The notes: a model not told the origin generated them from the letters alone. Shown: positions 9,840 through 21,924, counted from the first letter of the stretch. The stretch: DNA of 64,000 nt from Achatina immaculata (GCA_009760885.1 CM019702.1:53543282-53607281); one strand, 5' to 3'. A program made the numbers and translations.

Positions 9840-10780
9840 TAAATACCTCTAAATACCTCTTATTATATTATTCAAGGAATACATACATTACATATAGATT
9901 GACAACAATAATAAATATAACATAAGATGCAACATGAAATTAAAATTTTACCTCAAACACAGCTCGATTAGTCCTTTTATTTTTTGTCCGTGAAGAAAAG
10001 CATGAACAAAACATACATTTTGTCATTATTGAATTATCAAAATAACATGGTCATTTTTCAAGTTTCCTGATGTTCCAGTTTTATTTTTTCTGACTGGGTA
10101 CCATAATAATGTTCCTTCAATGTATAATCTAACATAATGTTGGTCTATTCGTGGTAAATAATAAGTTTACTTTTAAAAAATAACAGAATAAAATGTGAAT
10201 TTGTCTTCGGAAAAAAATGTAATGTATACCGTGGTACTGAGTACACAGTATTTAGATAACGACATAAACGAATTATTAGCCAAGTTTAATAATTCTAAAC
10301 CTCCCCAGCATTCTTTAATGGGCTTTAAATTACAAGTTAGCTTGTGAACTATAACGTAATGGATAAAAATATTGCTTTTTTTATTTTCCAATAGTTTCAA
10401 CAAGCATAATTCAAGACTTCAGTTCATATAATTATTTATCTTAAGGCTAAATAGCACACGCTTTTAAAATAGTACGTATTAGAAACATTTTTACTAATAT
10501 GTATGCAAGGACAAAAGTAGTATTTAAAATGGTTTATTAAAAAACATGTTAATTGCATCCAACATGATTATATTTAACAGAAGAGAAGGTGTTTTCTGGA
10601 AACTAAATAGCTGTTTTACAGAAAGAAAAAAAAAGAAATGTAACGCAAAGATGGTGCAGTATCCAACATCACAGAATAAATCACTTGCACTTGTGAAAAT
10701 CTACCAACATTTCGTATTCGGTCAAATTATGCCTGACCAAGGACATCAGTTCCTTGCTAGAAACCTGTCAACGTCTGAAC
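9840..10780. other. No gene seen
   Basis: AT-rich sequence shared with units 2 and 3 and holding no convincing frame or element. The minus-strand frame at 10173-10403 is not conserved and resembles nothing I know. Confidence 0.5.
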
Positions 10781-10782
10781 AG

Positions 10783-10907
10783 AATGTAATTTGCCTGCTG
10801 ACTTTACGTTCTCATAATGTAATCTGCCTGCTGGCTTTACGTTCTCAGAGTATAATCTGCCTGATGCATTTACGTTCTCCGAATGTAATCTGCCTGCTGG
10901 TTTTAAA
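10783..10907 (+). repeat. 33-bp minisatellite, 4 copies, unit 1
   Basis: Unit built on GAATGTAATCTGCCTGCTGG plus a CTTTACGTTCTCA spacer. The 33-bp period is a multiple of three, so a plus-strand frame (10546-10911) stays open across it (SQNVICLLALR). Copy number is 4 here, 3 in unit 2 and 10 in unit 3. The frame is not kept in unit 3, so I treat the array as noncoding. Confidence 0.85.
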
Positions 10908-11297
10908 CTAAAAAATCTGTATTTGTGATATAATTCTGTAAAGTAGAAGTAAAAGGCTAGATTATGTAAGGGACAGAATTCGAATATATTGCAATATATC
11001 ATAAATTAAATCCCCTGGGACTTAACTTTCCATAACATATGGTTGAAAAAAATCAGTCATTTTAGGCATGCCTTAGTTTTGTTGCAGTAACATTTGTCCT
11101 TTTCAGGGCAAACTTTTGCCTAGTGTTACAATGCAGATAGTTTGTAACATTGTTCTGGTTAGGACTAAAATTGTGATGTACTGATTCATGTTTTGGAAGA
11201 TGTATTGTGCACGTTGCTTGGAAATTATGTAATGTTGTAAGTAGATTTTTTTTAAACACTCATGATTGTAATAGTTCATACTGCTCGATTGTTAGAG

Positions 11298-11513
11298 TCA
11301 CTTCCTCATGCTATTGACTTTGTATTCTCTTGTATGTTCCTCTAGTCTCTGTAGTGTGGCATCAATTTTCAACCCATCTGGCTTCATCACATTATTCATC
11401 AGTTCAACGCTCATTTTCCTCGCGTCAGCGTTTAAATTTAGATGGACTTCTTGAGTTGTTGAAACTTTTTCTGTCAGTCTAGTTGAACGAATGGAAGTCT
11501 GGTTCCTGATCTC
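11298..11513 (-). other. Unrecognised coding-like fragment of 71 codons
   Basis: A minus-strand frame without an initial ATG, bounded by a stop on each side. It has protein-like composition: RSTRLTEKVSTTQEVHLNLN, then an amphipathic charged stretch (RLEEHTREYK) that could form a coiled coil. It is present only in unit 1, so it probably arrived with an insertion, perhaps a fragment of a retroelement Gag or ORF1 protein or of a host exon. I do not recognise it. Confidence 0.3.
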
Positions 11514-11514
11514 T

Positions 11515-12190
11515 CAAACGCGGCTGTTGTTGCTGTACTAGTGGTGAGCCTGGAAACGGTTATTGCGTTGCTATGGGAACACAGTAGTAACACATTTTTC
11601 CTATTGATTAACAAGTAGCAGAAAAATAAAATCAGTCAGACAGACAACAACATGAATCATATTATATCAAGCACAGTAGAGATCCAATAACTTCTTTAGT
11701 AGTTTTGACTGTCAATGGAGAATATTCCACTCTGTTTACGGTCTTATGCACTCTAGGAGATCTAGTACATCTGCTGAAAGAGAGATAGACGATTCTCATA
11801 CGTCTTCATCTGATGCCGTGTTGGCACATTGGTAATATGTCAAATAAAAAATTACCCTTTAGTGGATTTATTTAACAGTAGAATTGTTACATACAATCTA
11901 TAATTGTTACATACAATCTATAATCGTTACATATACTTATCTCTATAATTTAACGCTTAAGTGTTTGAATGCAATTAAATGAACTAACTGAGAAGGGTTG
12001 TTGCAACATGCATATACATAATATTTAGTAATGCGTATTTAATGCATATGTAAATCATCGTTGCACGTTAGTAAAATCTTTAACATCTTACATATAACAA
12101 TTGTGGTATAATAGAATGTATGATTACTCACGTACTATATATTAAACTTAATCATACCTAAATGAGATCAGGGTGGATCGGAGGAGTGGA
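11515..12190. other. No gene; short 22-bp tandem repeat
   Basis: No supported gene. A 22-bp motif (ATTGTTACATACAATCTATA core) is repeated about 2.5 times at 11881-11935. From about 11935 the sequence matches unit 2 from about 25910. Confidence 0.5.
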
Positions 12191-12196
12191 CAGTAT

Positions 12197-13072
12197 ATAG
12201 CAGTATACTCTTGGCTAGTAGTAATAACCAGGATTGGTATTTAGAAAATAATTAATAGAGTGAGTACCCTTGTTTGAAAGGTAGGTTGGTTGAGACCATT
12301 GGTCTTGGCATGCAGCATGGAGAAAACTGTATGGGTTGGAATAGTATAAATACCACTCACGATTAGTCTAAGGGGAGCCTTACTTGTCTGTTGTAGCAGG
12401 AGGCTTACTTGTTTGTGTTGTAGGAAGAACCTTACTAGTTTGGATGTAGATGGAGTCTCAGTTTAGAAAGAGTTTCTTTTGTTAGTGGCAGGTTTTATGT
12501 AGTTGAGATGGAAGAATTAGGTTTTCTCGTGATGGCTGAGGTTTTTTGGTGGAACGTTGTAAGTATGGTTTTATTTGTATATGGACATTTGTAAGGTTTT
12601 CGCCCATATGGCGTAGAGTTCTCTCACGCCGGGCATTGGCATTGTGAATTCTGTTCAGCCTGATGGCTACGTTTCCATTCTCATAAATTCACTCCTCATT
12701 TGGTTCCCATCAATAAATGTGTGTTGTCTGAATATATAACTTACACCACTGGCTTTGTTGGATCTCTCATTGTTTGACCAGTTTTGTTTGGTTTTAAGAC
12801 TGCCAAGTTATGTTAAGTTGTTGTATCAGTATTATTCTGTGGAGTTGAAAGCCTGGGAGTCTTGTTGTATTTTCTCAGTGTGTAACATAGAAAATTAGGT
12901 TGTTCTATAACACCAACAACAAGAAGAAATTTATAAGATGAAACTGTACTCCATAAGACGATTTAATCAACCCAATAAAAAACAATTTCAGAGAGAAGAA
13001 AACCATTTTAGTTGACGCCAATACTATTTCAGTGGTGCCTTAGAATTCTAAAAAGTAATTATATTACAATTA
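12197..13072 (+). mobile_element. LTR-like insertion private to unit 1
   Basis: About 875 bases interrupt a site that is continuous in units 2 (GGACAGTACAGCTT near 26155) and 3 (near 41395). The block has a TATA-like GTATAAATACC near 12345, a poly(A) signal AATAAATG near 12712 and no open frame, which resembles a long terminal repeat. Only a TA is duplicated at the edges and I see no inverted termini, so a non-autonomous DNA element is an alternative. Confidence 0.5.
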
Positions 13073-14342
13073 CAGCTTAAATACACCTACATCACAGAAT
13101 ATATGAACCCACACTAACCTACGCATACAAGTTTTTTATCCGACGAATACACTTCTCATTCATGCATGAACGACAACACGACCTTTTTCAGATCCGCTGA
13201 CCTCCATGTACAAATCCAAACATATTACACTTCTTTCGCATCTTCTTTATATACTGAATCAGTAAACCTACTGCCTCTCAGAGTTGCGCACCTCTGGGAA
13301 AACTGAAGGTAACTGAACCATTATTCATACGTTTAGGGTTGCCAGTCCACCTAGGTAACTAGTTCTTATACCTGCCCGTTACAAGTGACAAGGTGTTCAT
13401 AGAGTAGATACTGCACACTGCTGTAGACAATGGTGAGTTAGGGTTAAGTACCATTTTACTTACATCAAAGTGTATCTTTATAAATGTTGTGAAAACAGTA
13501 TAAAACTCTTTCTAAGTTAGTCGGCAACTCATCAGGTCCGTATTCTACTCAGGAAAATATGCTCACACCTCCATCCACCTGTCTAGCCCCACTCATCAAC
13601 ATAGAAAACACAACAAAAGCTTCAACAAGAGAAAGAACATGTTCATTCTAAACTTAGCATCCAGCTTTAATGTACAACTAAGACCATCTCGCAACTAACA
13701 AATAGCTACCACCAGCTCGACTATACTAAACGAAAATAAATCATATAACACACTTGTGCCGAGAATCCACGTCGGCTTCATAGTGGTCACGTGACAACAA
13801 AAACATTTTAACACGGATTTGTCACTGATGAACACACATCACAGCCAGATAAACATTATTCTTGGCCGAGCAACATTTTACAAAATATGAAACAATTACC
13901 CTACTGTCCCAACATTCAACACACATAGCACAACATACATCATCACACAAGAACATTCTATATAGGACACTATTACCTCCTAGCACTTAACCATTGTCTA
14001 ACCGGATTACCTGTCGGCAGAGACAACCTTAAACCAACACTGATCATATAGAAATGGCGTCATATCAATGTTCTGCACACAGGAAAACATGGTATTCTTG
14101 AACTGGCCACGATTCTTGCAAGAAGTGATCAGAAGACCGACTTTCAGTCTCACAATGTATTCAGTACGGTATTAATCAAATCATATACATCATCATCAAT
14201 CAATATAGGAAAGAAAATATATAAAAAACACGAACAAAAACTTTCCCTCAATACATCAGAAGAAAAAAAAAGATTACAACACGAAATTATGTACAACCTA
14301 CAACTTTCCTTCTTCCTCAGCGTGTCCAGACTCTTCTCACAC

Positions 14343-14378
14343 TCAGTCAGCGAAGCCTCCTTCATCATCAGAGACCAG
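14343..14378 (-). other. Conserved mini-exon candidate, unit 2
   Basis: Same splice-like junction (TTTCTTTTCAG) and open 12-codon stretch as in unit 1, reading LVSDDEGGFAD then stop. One of the differences from the other copies is a synonymous GCT/GCC change in the Ala codon. Confidence 0.25.
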
Positions 14379-14954
14379 CTGAAAAGAAACAAACATCGAA
14401 ACTTATTTCGCTCCATTCCCCACATATCTTCGACACTAGTCCTGTACAACACAGAACAAAACGATTGATCCGCACTCAGCCGTTCTTAAGTCCTTACTGG
14501 AGTCACCTCATCCTAGGGCATCAGCTGAGAGTCCACACGCCGAGGGCATAATATTCAACATGGCACCACCAAGTGTCTACTGTGTTTGACTGTCTATTTT
14601 GCCATGCTCTATAACAAGACTTGTCCCTACGGCCATGAACGACTAATTCAAATGACGCTAATACAATAGCCTTAGGTCACTACGTCACCATATTCAGTCA
14701 TAAAGATTAATGTGAATAGTATTAACAAGATTTTTGGGTACAAAAATCATCGCTTTATATAACATACATTAATGGCAATTTGTCTTATATTAATATCATA
14801 ATATAATAAACAGCTGCAGGGTAGGGTCGATGAGTGTTCAGGGCGTTGGATCTTCAGAAAGGAGACTTCTTTTTATTTCCTTTGATTTGATATTTTATTC
14901 CTCTACGGCAAGACAAAATATACTTTGTATTCTGTATTTACTGTTTCTGTCAGA

Positions 14955-15477
14955 ATAAACTATTTACTGGAGAGTTTTGCAGACATTAGGATATAGCAAA
15001 GCCTGACAAGTATTAATCCAGTCGTTAAGTATTTGCCACAAATCTCGGGCTTTGGTTCACAGACTACAACAAGAATAGTTGTGAAAAATGGGCCAAAACC
15101 AGCAATAAAAAGTGTCAGAGAACACCACAACCATCTTGACCATTTTCTGGTCACTCCTGGAATCTCTGGCAGACCATGTGGGCGTTGTGCACTTCATTCT
15201 CCACTTTGTCTTTTTATGTAATTTAATTATGAGTATCAAAGTACAGTAAAATCATGACTACAGATTAGTCAGTGGAATGATGAAGTATATGACAATATAA
15301 ATACTGTGAACGTTTCTTTATCATCCATAATGATACAACTAAGGAGAGCTTTATATCTGAGCTGAGAAAATTTCATCTCCAATCTGCTGGCTGTATACAG
15401 AAGTACCATTGTCAGTTGGTGAATTATGTACAGAATGAAGATGATGATTATATTTTGTAAAAATAGAAATTTTTAGT
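14955..15477 (-). pseudogene. Exon-3-like receptor pseudogene, unit 2
   Basis: Counterpart of 985-1506, with the acceptor retained. The last third reads CEPKPEICGKYLTTGLILV, aligned to TM6-TM7 of the intact receptor, and loop 3 keeps KKTKWRMK. Frameshifts separate these pieces, and TM7 ends early at SSK with a stop. Confidence 0.8.
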
Positions 15478-15645
15478 CTGAGGAGAAGAATAAATAAAAT
15501 TAATCTGGAAGTAAAACAGAACTTCTCGATGTGAAATACATGTATGCAATGAGGAGAAGCAACTACTGTTATTGCTATAATGATATCAGTACTATAAATA
15601 ACAAGAATAAGTATTCATTAACCGTTTTAATTTAGTCTCGAATCA

Positions 15646-15969
15646 CTATTTAGCGATGGCAGACGGAGCTGTTTGATTATTTACAGCTTCATCTCTGAAA
15701 TTCATGAGCAACTTTTTGTATAACATCAAGCTGAGAAAAGCAATGAGGAAGAGAACGCCCATGAACCTAAACTGAAGATTTATTGAAATCCTTAGACATA
15801 CACAACAATCAGAAAATAAATGAGTGTCCATGGCGGAAAACACTGTGATGTCACAGAACGAGAGGAAATACTTATGGGAGCAGAAGAATAAAGATAGAGG
15901 TGAAGTAAATTCAGAGTCTGGCGTAACGTTAACTGACGAGGAATACACATTTTTTTGGACCAAGCACAC
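15646..15969 (-). other. Conserved block downstream of receptor, unit 2
   Basis: Here the block is one 107-codon minus-strand frame, with a Cys-rich segment (FLSFCDITVFSAMDTHLFSD) and the hydrophobic run FMGVLFLIAFLSLMLYKKLL. In unit 1 the same sequence is split between two frames, which argues against selection on the protein. Function not recognised. Confidence 0.3.
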
Positions 15970-16404
15970 ATTTTTGAACGAATAGATGCACCCTTTTACT
16001 ACTGTGATACATGAATATGAACATTTTCTCTGCGCTGAAAAGATCGGGAATGTCGAGATATTTCTTCTTTAACTAAAACCCAGGAGAAATGTTGGAATAT
16101 TATATACCAGCAGACATTCTATGCTTAGCCGTAGTGTTATTTTTTTCTAAATAAAATAAGGAGTTCTTGAAAATATCTTATTGGTAAAGCAAAATGGTAA
16201 ATGTTTTCTTACTTTCCCATCTTCTTACTTTCCCATCTGTTCTGCTCATCTGTTATTCAATATACTCTTGCCCACTATGTTTTCATGGGCAGTATCACAT
16301 TTTATAAACTGTATTATTGATATATTGGTTTGCTCATGCACAAAGAAAAATTCCCTTCCTGTGAGTATTATCCGTATCAATAGTAAATAAAAGCTATCTG
16401 ATCA

Positions 16405-17019
16405 CTATTTTGATTTGTATGTTTCTGTTTTCTTTCTACGAAATAAATTTCGTAAAGTGTCTCTGTATTTGCTACTCATGGTATAGTAAATAAAAATATT
16501 CATTGATGAGTTCACAGACTCCAGAACAAGGCCGAGTCCGAAAAGTATTATTCCAAATTTTAAGTATTTCCCACTGAAGGAAAGCTCTGGTTCCATCGCT
16601 ACAGCCAGCACGGCGATACAGAGAGGTGAAAAGCAAACAATAAACAAAGTAGAAATCATTACAACCATCTTGGACACTTTCTGGTTACGGCTGGAGATTC
16701 TGTCAGCTTGTGCAGAAGCTGCGGAAGTCTTTCTCCATTTTGTTTGCTTCTGTAATTTAACAACCAGTATCACAGTGCAGATAACGATGATAGCAAAGGC
16801 TGTCATTGGAATGATGAAGTTGTTTATAACATAAGAAATGCTTTCAATGTCTTCGCCGTCATCCATAAAAACATGCCCAAGAATAGTCTTATTTTTTAAT
16901 GGAGAAAATTTCATCCCCAATTTACTGGCAGCGTATAGAGGGACTATAGTAATCTGGACAATGATGGATACTGTAACGATAATGATGGTCATCTTTTTTG
17001 GTGTCAGAGAGCTTTTAAC
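16405..17019 (-). CDS. Chemosensory-type GPCR copy 2, exon 3 (TM4-TM7)
   Basis: 204 codons plus stop, acceptor CTATGCAG, phase 0. It has the same layout as copy 1 exon 3: TM4, loop 2 with NKT and no Cys, TM5, basic loop 3 (KQTKWRKTSAASAQ), TM6 with CFSP, TM7 with NIFIY, and helix 8. The tail is two residues longer (YKSK). Differences from copy 1 include the start of TM4 and the TM6-TM7 segment (PLCIAVLAVAMEPE), which could reflect relaxed or diversifying selection. Confidence 0.9.
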   Translation of the reverse strand, partial: VKSSLTPKKMTIIIVTVSIIVQITIVPLYAASKLGMKFSPLKNKTILGHVFMDDGEDIESISYVINNFIIPMTAFAIIVICTVILVVKLQKQTKWRKTSAASAQADRISSRNQKVSKMVVMISTLFIVCFSPLCIAVLAVAMEPELSFSGKYLKFGIILFGLGLVLESVNSSMNIFIYYTMSSKYRDTLRNLFRRKKTETYKSK

Positions 17020-17504
17020 CTGCATAGAATAAAAGACATAAATTAATCGTTCTTTGTTTGTTTGTTTATATATGTCTGCTTCTTTCTTTCTTTCTTTCTT
17101 TCTTTTTTCTTTATCTCTTTCTTCTTATCTTTATTCCAATCCCCTCGAACCCCGGTCCTACATATACTGTCTGACGACAATCAGATTAGCACTTCGCAGT
17201 ATTCATGTAGCTCTTAAACATAACTGATTAACATGAGCTTATAAGGGGGCCTTTATGTTAAGGACAACAAATGTTATTTTTGTTTGTTAACTTAAAGAAA
17301 CAAAGAGGTAGCCCATTCAATTTGAGACGGAGATGTGTTTTGGTATATTTATTCTTCGAAATAAGTATGTAATGCCATGTGTGCAAGAATAAATGTATTT
17401 TCAACTTCAAGCACAATAATATCATTTCCAAACATTGAGGAGTCGCTAGTAAACAATACAAGCTACACATGTATTACAAAATTAAAACGTTCTAATCCTC
17501 AAAC

Positions 17505-17719
17505 CTTTAGAGGAGCGATTATGCACAAACATCTTTCCATGGTGATTACTGCTGTGATCCAGCTGCTAACTCGTGTGAAGTTCATATGTGGTATAGCAAA
17601 GACGAAGTAACAAACTTCTATGGGTTCGAAGGGTAGGTCGGCTGCAATCATTGATATGCTGTACATAACATTTACTCCCACGAGTGTTATAAGTGAGCAG
17701 AGGTCAGATACTGCGAGAC
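17505..17719 (-). CDS. Chemosensory-type GPCR copy 2, exon 2 (TM2-TM3)
   Basis: 215-bp exon with both splice sites intact. It encodes LAVSDLCSLITLV (TM2), FEPIEVCYFVFAIP entering TM3, FTRVSSWITAVITMERCLCI and APLK. It is nearly identical to copy 1, and the Glu-Arg-Cys motif replaces DRY. Confidence 0.9.
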
Positions 17720-17839
17720 CTGTGCATGAACACAATTATGTTAACTTCATTAAAATGTAAGGCTAAATAATTCTCTTACACAGCAATTTGAGCAAGTTTA
17801 TAAAAAATTTTCGTTCTTCCCGTTTAATTTGCCCTTCTG

Positions 17840-18680
17840 CAACATTTCATTTCACATGCTGTTATTCCCTTTTTTTAGTGATTTATTAACTTTCCATGTT
17901 TCACATCCATATGTTGCCATTGGAAATGTGGAAACTCTTAGTAAACAGAACTTTGTTTTCTTGTTGGTATCGTGCCACGTGCTCTTCATTCCTGCTAGTT
18001 TCTGGTATGCAATTGCAGCTCGTCTTTTGATTTATTCTGAGTAGTCGCCCTTGGTGGCGATGATTAAACCTAGATATTCGAATTTATTTACATTTTCAAT
18101 TTCTTGATAGTTCAATATATTTATAAATTTGCTTCTACTTTTGTCAGGTATCATTAATTTGGTTTTATTAGTGTTTAAAACGAGACTCTGAGCTTCGCTG
18201 TGTCTTTTCCTCGAGAGGATCAACTGTTGCAGTCTTTCTGAGCTGTTTGGTAGAAGGAAAGTTACATCGGCCTATCTAATTTCTGGAGTCCCGCGATAGC
18301 CAATTTATTTGTTTCCTATTCCGCTCTTACATTCCTCATGATGTTTTTGGCGTAAATGTTACAGAGCTATGGAGAAAGGCTACATCCACGTCTTACGTCA
18401 AACCAACCCAATCTTTCTATCTTCACTCACTGCTGCCTGCAGATCTTGGCATAGTTTGCGATGAGATGTACCTGATGACTGAGAAAATAGATCATAGCTG
18501 TTAATGGTGTAGACAGTCAAAAGCTTTTTTTAGAAGTCTACCTGACAGGTGTATAGATCCACAATAAACGTCTACACTTTTCTGTGATGTTCCTCATGTA
18601 GTATATGATCTCTGGTGCTTCTGTCCAGTCTGAAACCAGCCTATACTTCATGTATATTTTCTTCTTGAAATAGAACCTTA
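17840..18680 (-). mobile_element. Old LINE fragment (family H) in intron 1, unit 2
   Basis: Orthologous to 4150-5336 but lacking the 3' part present in unit 1. It retains NVNKFEYLGLIIATKGD and, nearer 18600, YYMRNITEKCRR. Heavily decayed. Confidence 0.75.
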
Positions 18681-18689
18681 TATATATAT

Positions 18690-19340
18690 ATAAGATGTGT
18701 TCGCTAAGTAATGAGACTGATTTCATAAAATTCGATTTGTTCAAGAACTACTTTTATATACTTCAAATTCATCGAAATAACATCATTGAGCATCAAGACA
18801 CCGATGTCAGCTATTCTGTTACGCGTCGTAGCTCGCATGGAAGTCTTGAACAGGGATCTCCGTGAAAGCACTCGTCACGGCATCTTTCACGTCATTAACA
18901 TTTCCTAAATGGTGACCTTCCAGTCCTCATTTGAGCCGGGAAAGCAAAAAGTCAGCCAGGGCCAAGTCCGGGCTGTTGGGAGGTGGGCACAGCGATGGAA
19001 TGGGTTCTTTCGCCAGAAACTCTCTCATTTGCAGCTACGCATGACTCAGCGCAATGTCGTGAAGTTGAACCCAGGTGTTGGCGTTCTCAAAGCGGGCTCT
19101 GTTCTTCAGCCGTTTAAGCACTTCCAGGTAAAATGTTACGTTGAACATTTGTCCATGTGGACAAAACCTTTAGAATAAAACAAAGACAAGGAACATAGAT
19201 TTCATCTTCGATTTGCACACTCGAGCCTTCTTTAATCGAGGAAACTCGGTAGTGTGCCACTCAAAGCTCTGCCTTTTCGTCTACATATCGCACTCAAAGA
19301 CTCACGTAGTAACATCGGATATCACTTTCGATAAAGCATC
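18690..19340 (-). mobile_element. Mariner transposase remnant, unit 2
   Basis: The better-preserved sister of the unit 1 remnant, without the LINE-C insert. Minus-strand pieces include EWHTTEFPRLKKAR, VTFYLEVLKRLKNRARFENA, TWVQLHDIALSH (second Asp) and PPNSPDLALADF (third Asp). The C-terminal pattern HRCLDA..CYFDEF is typical of mariner. In-frame stops and small indels make it inactive. Confidence 0.85.
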
Positions 19341-19529
19341 CTTAACGTAGAAAACTTTCTGTATCATAGGAAGCATCTCAGTCGCTGCTTTTTCAAGTTT
19401 AACACTACACTTAAACAGTAGTACACTTTACAAGTGATCCGCACTCAGTAAAAGCTCAGAGCCAAAAGATGAGATATCGACTTTTTACCTGCTGTCTTGT
19501 AGAATAAAATGTATCATTATTTAGTAGAC

Positions 19530-19648
19530 ACTATATGTACACACACACACACACACACTCACACACACACCACACACAAAGTTTAGCGTGTAGAAGGCAG
19601 GAGAAAAAAGAATATCAGTAACAAAAGAGGCAAGGGGACGAAAATGTG

Positions 19649-19715
<67 letters not shown>

Positions 19716-19810
19716 GTGTGTCTGTCTGTCTGTCTATCTATCTATCTAGCTATCTGTCTATCTGTCTATCTGTGTGTCTGTCTGTCTATCTGTCTGTCTG
19801 TCTATATATT
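19530..19810. repeat. CA and GATA microsatellites, unit 2
   Basis: A CA run at about 19540-19575 and a TATC run at about 19647-19715 grading into TGTC to 19805. Same intron 1 position as in units 1 and 3, but with different array lengths. Confidence 0.9.
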
Positions 19811-19977
19811 TACACAAACACACAAGCTGGTATCGTATCACTATTCTGCCTCGGTTTCCATTACTTTGCTATCTGTTAAGAGGTTATTATGTATTGGGAC
19901 AATACAAACATGAGTAATCATTAAAACACATTAACTATCACTTTATATAGTGCTAGAAAATTGTGTGTTCTTCTTAC

Positions 19978-20215
19978 CAAGTAGGCTAATGTTGACAGAA
20001 TCTTTAAAATCCTGCTTGACGAAACAGATTGCATTGATGACATTTGCTACAATACCAAAAATGCCAATTAACTGACACATCATTCCGTAGACCACCCACG
20101 TGAAAATTAGCATTGCTTCGTCACTGACTCCAGAGTCATCAGTTACTTTCTGGTGCTGAGGCTCTGATTCATCAAGTGACTCGAGGATAAATGTTGGCTC
20201 AGTTTTTATCTCCAT
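19978..20215 (-). CDS. Chemosensory-type GPCR copy 2, exon 1 (N-terminus, TM1)
   Basis: First exon of the gene 19978-20215, 17505-17719, 16405-17019 (355 codons), start at MEIKTEP, donor GGTAAGAAG. TM1 reads IFTWVVYGMMCQLIGIFGIV. All three exons are open with canonical sites, so this copy is probably functional. Role as for copy 1: a seven-helix, putatively chemosensory receptor with unknown ligand. Intron 1 is 2258 bp, shorter than in copy 1 mainly because it lacks the LINE-C insert and part of the family H LINE. Confidence 0.88.
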
Positions 20216-20219
20216 CACT

Positions 20220-21078
20220 GACTTCGTTGGGTGATAAAGTGAATGTGAGATTAGTCTCTAGGCAGTCCAAGATGATGCTTTCTGCTGTCTTCCTTAAAGT
20301 TTGGCGCCGTGTAGCTGAGAGATAGTTGTGAGGGACTCTCTACTGAGAACAAGTTAGGAGATGTACGCATTCATCATGCACAGATCAGTTTTTCTTCATT
20401 GTACATGGACATGACGTGGGACGGTTCATGCGAATTCCCAGAAGATGTCGCGTACACAGGCGATGAAGCATTCGTGGGATTCTCTCATTTGCTGTGATGC
20501 CGAAACCGTACTGAACTTAACATGAACATAAAGTCCAAGATATCAGTATTACCTCTCCTACGTCTGTGCGCTGCATTAAAAACAAAATTCTTCTCTTCCT
20601 AACTAATTCTTTTTACCTGCTACATAAGCACGGAGACACTGTTCAATCTGTCTTCTACTAAATCTATCTTTGAAAAGTATGAAAGTGTATGGCATTATAT
20701 TTCGCGTGTAATTGTTATAAATATAGTTTCGTTTGTTTATAAAAGAAACACATGGCTAAATATCTATATTTTCCTGAAACGTTTCTATTACTAATGCATG
20801 TAGTATATTAAACGCTGAAACTGGTGCATAATTCATCAACATTGAGACAAACAAAGTGCGTCACATAAAATGTGAAATATGAAACAGGCATTAACTTGAG
20901 TAAGTGCGTATTACTCTTATTTCATTAGTTGTTAAAAACTGGATCTGATCATCTTAGAACACTACTCTTAAGATCATATATACCCTTATTCATATTCTTC
21001 AATTTATAACTTTACATTAATTAAACTTAGATATATATTCGTTGTGGTAGTATAAAATAAAATGTACCTCTATAGTAT
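20220..21078. other. Upstream flank of receptor copy 2
   Basis: Closely similar to 7650-8530. No gene seen; probably holds the 5' untranslated region and promoter. Confidence 0.4.
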
Positions 21079-21079
21079 C

Positions 21080-21600
21080 TTGAGAACATGTGGCACACAC
21101 ACGTTGTAAGCATGAAACCACGCTAAGAATATTCAATTCAAATGTAATATCCACCTTCATCCATGCATGTGAAGGTTGGAAAACAGCTAAAGAAATAAAC
21201 ACAAAATTCAGCTATTTTGAAAACAAATGCCTCAGGAAAACATTCTGTATAAAATGGAACGAATTCAAGAACACGAGAGAATGAGAAGACAGATGAGTAA
21301 ACAGCAACCTGTCTCAAGGGTGATCAGAAAAAGTGGATGAACATACGCCGGCCACGTGATGAGAAGAAACAGAATCTCAAAACAAGTTATAAAGTTGAAC
21401 ACAGCAGGCCAAAGAAAAAGAGGTCGATCACGCGAAACCGTTAAGCGGAAATTTTTAAGAGAGGCCAGAATTAGTAGGCATAAAATCCCTGGATGAAGTT
21501 GAAAAGCTCGCCGAAAACAAGAAAACTTCGCGAATTTTCTGGAGTTGAAGTTTTGAATGGCAATCACTATGTGACGTTAACGGCGAGGGAAGATGTAAGG
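21080..21600 (+). mobile_element. LINE-A 3' fragment, unit 2
   Basis: Orthologue of 8533-9055: a degraded plus-strand LINE-A C-terminal region with the same boundaries. Confidence 0.75.
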
Positions 21601-21924
21601 ATAGCACTGACCACTATGGCGAGAGCTTTTTTCTTTAAATATCATCAGATATGCTCTGTCTCAGACAGACACAACAAACTTGTCTTCTCTGTTACTTTCA
21701 GCACAGACACGCCTTAGAACTACTACCTAAGTTAATTTAGAAATCACTGAGTTTAGGGCGCAATAACATGTACAGCCATAGTGCATTTAACTTATAACAG
21801 CATAATGTGGCCTGCATTTCTATAAACACTATCTCCATGAAGGCTCGTATTTAATTATTATTATTATTTAATTATTGAAAAGTGAAGGATATATTACAAC
21901 ACCTCTGTAATATTTTACTATCTA

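Larger units (their letters stand above)
1..13599. repeat. Tandem segmental duplication, unit 1
   Basis: The opening bases recur at 13600 and 26607, and colinear similarity continues through the receptor exons, intron 1 repeats, upstream flank and a closing stretch at about 13070-13599. The copy is complete apart from a deletion near 979-990 of about 370 bases that units 2 and 3 keep (14580-14950 in unit 2). Bases 1-740 and 13075-13599 show no gene. Private insertions are a LINE-C piece (5790-6233), an LTR-like block (about 12197-13072) and unrelated sequence around 11000-11800. Confidence 0.9.

Noticed and set aside
10546..10911. 121-codon plus frame with repeated SQNVICLLALR
   Set aside because: It stays open because the minisatellite period is 33 bp. 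It is broken in unit 3 and full of replacement changes between units 1 and 2.
12197..13072. Tc1/mariner-type DNA transposon
   Set aside because: The TA at the edges fits, but no inverted termini or transposase frame could be found, so the call was left open.
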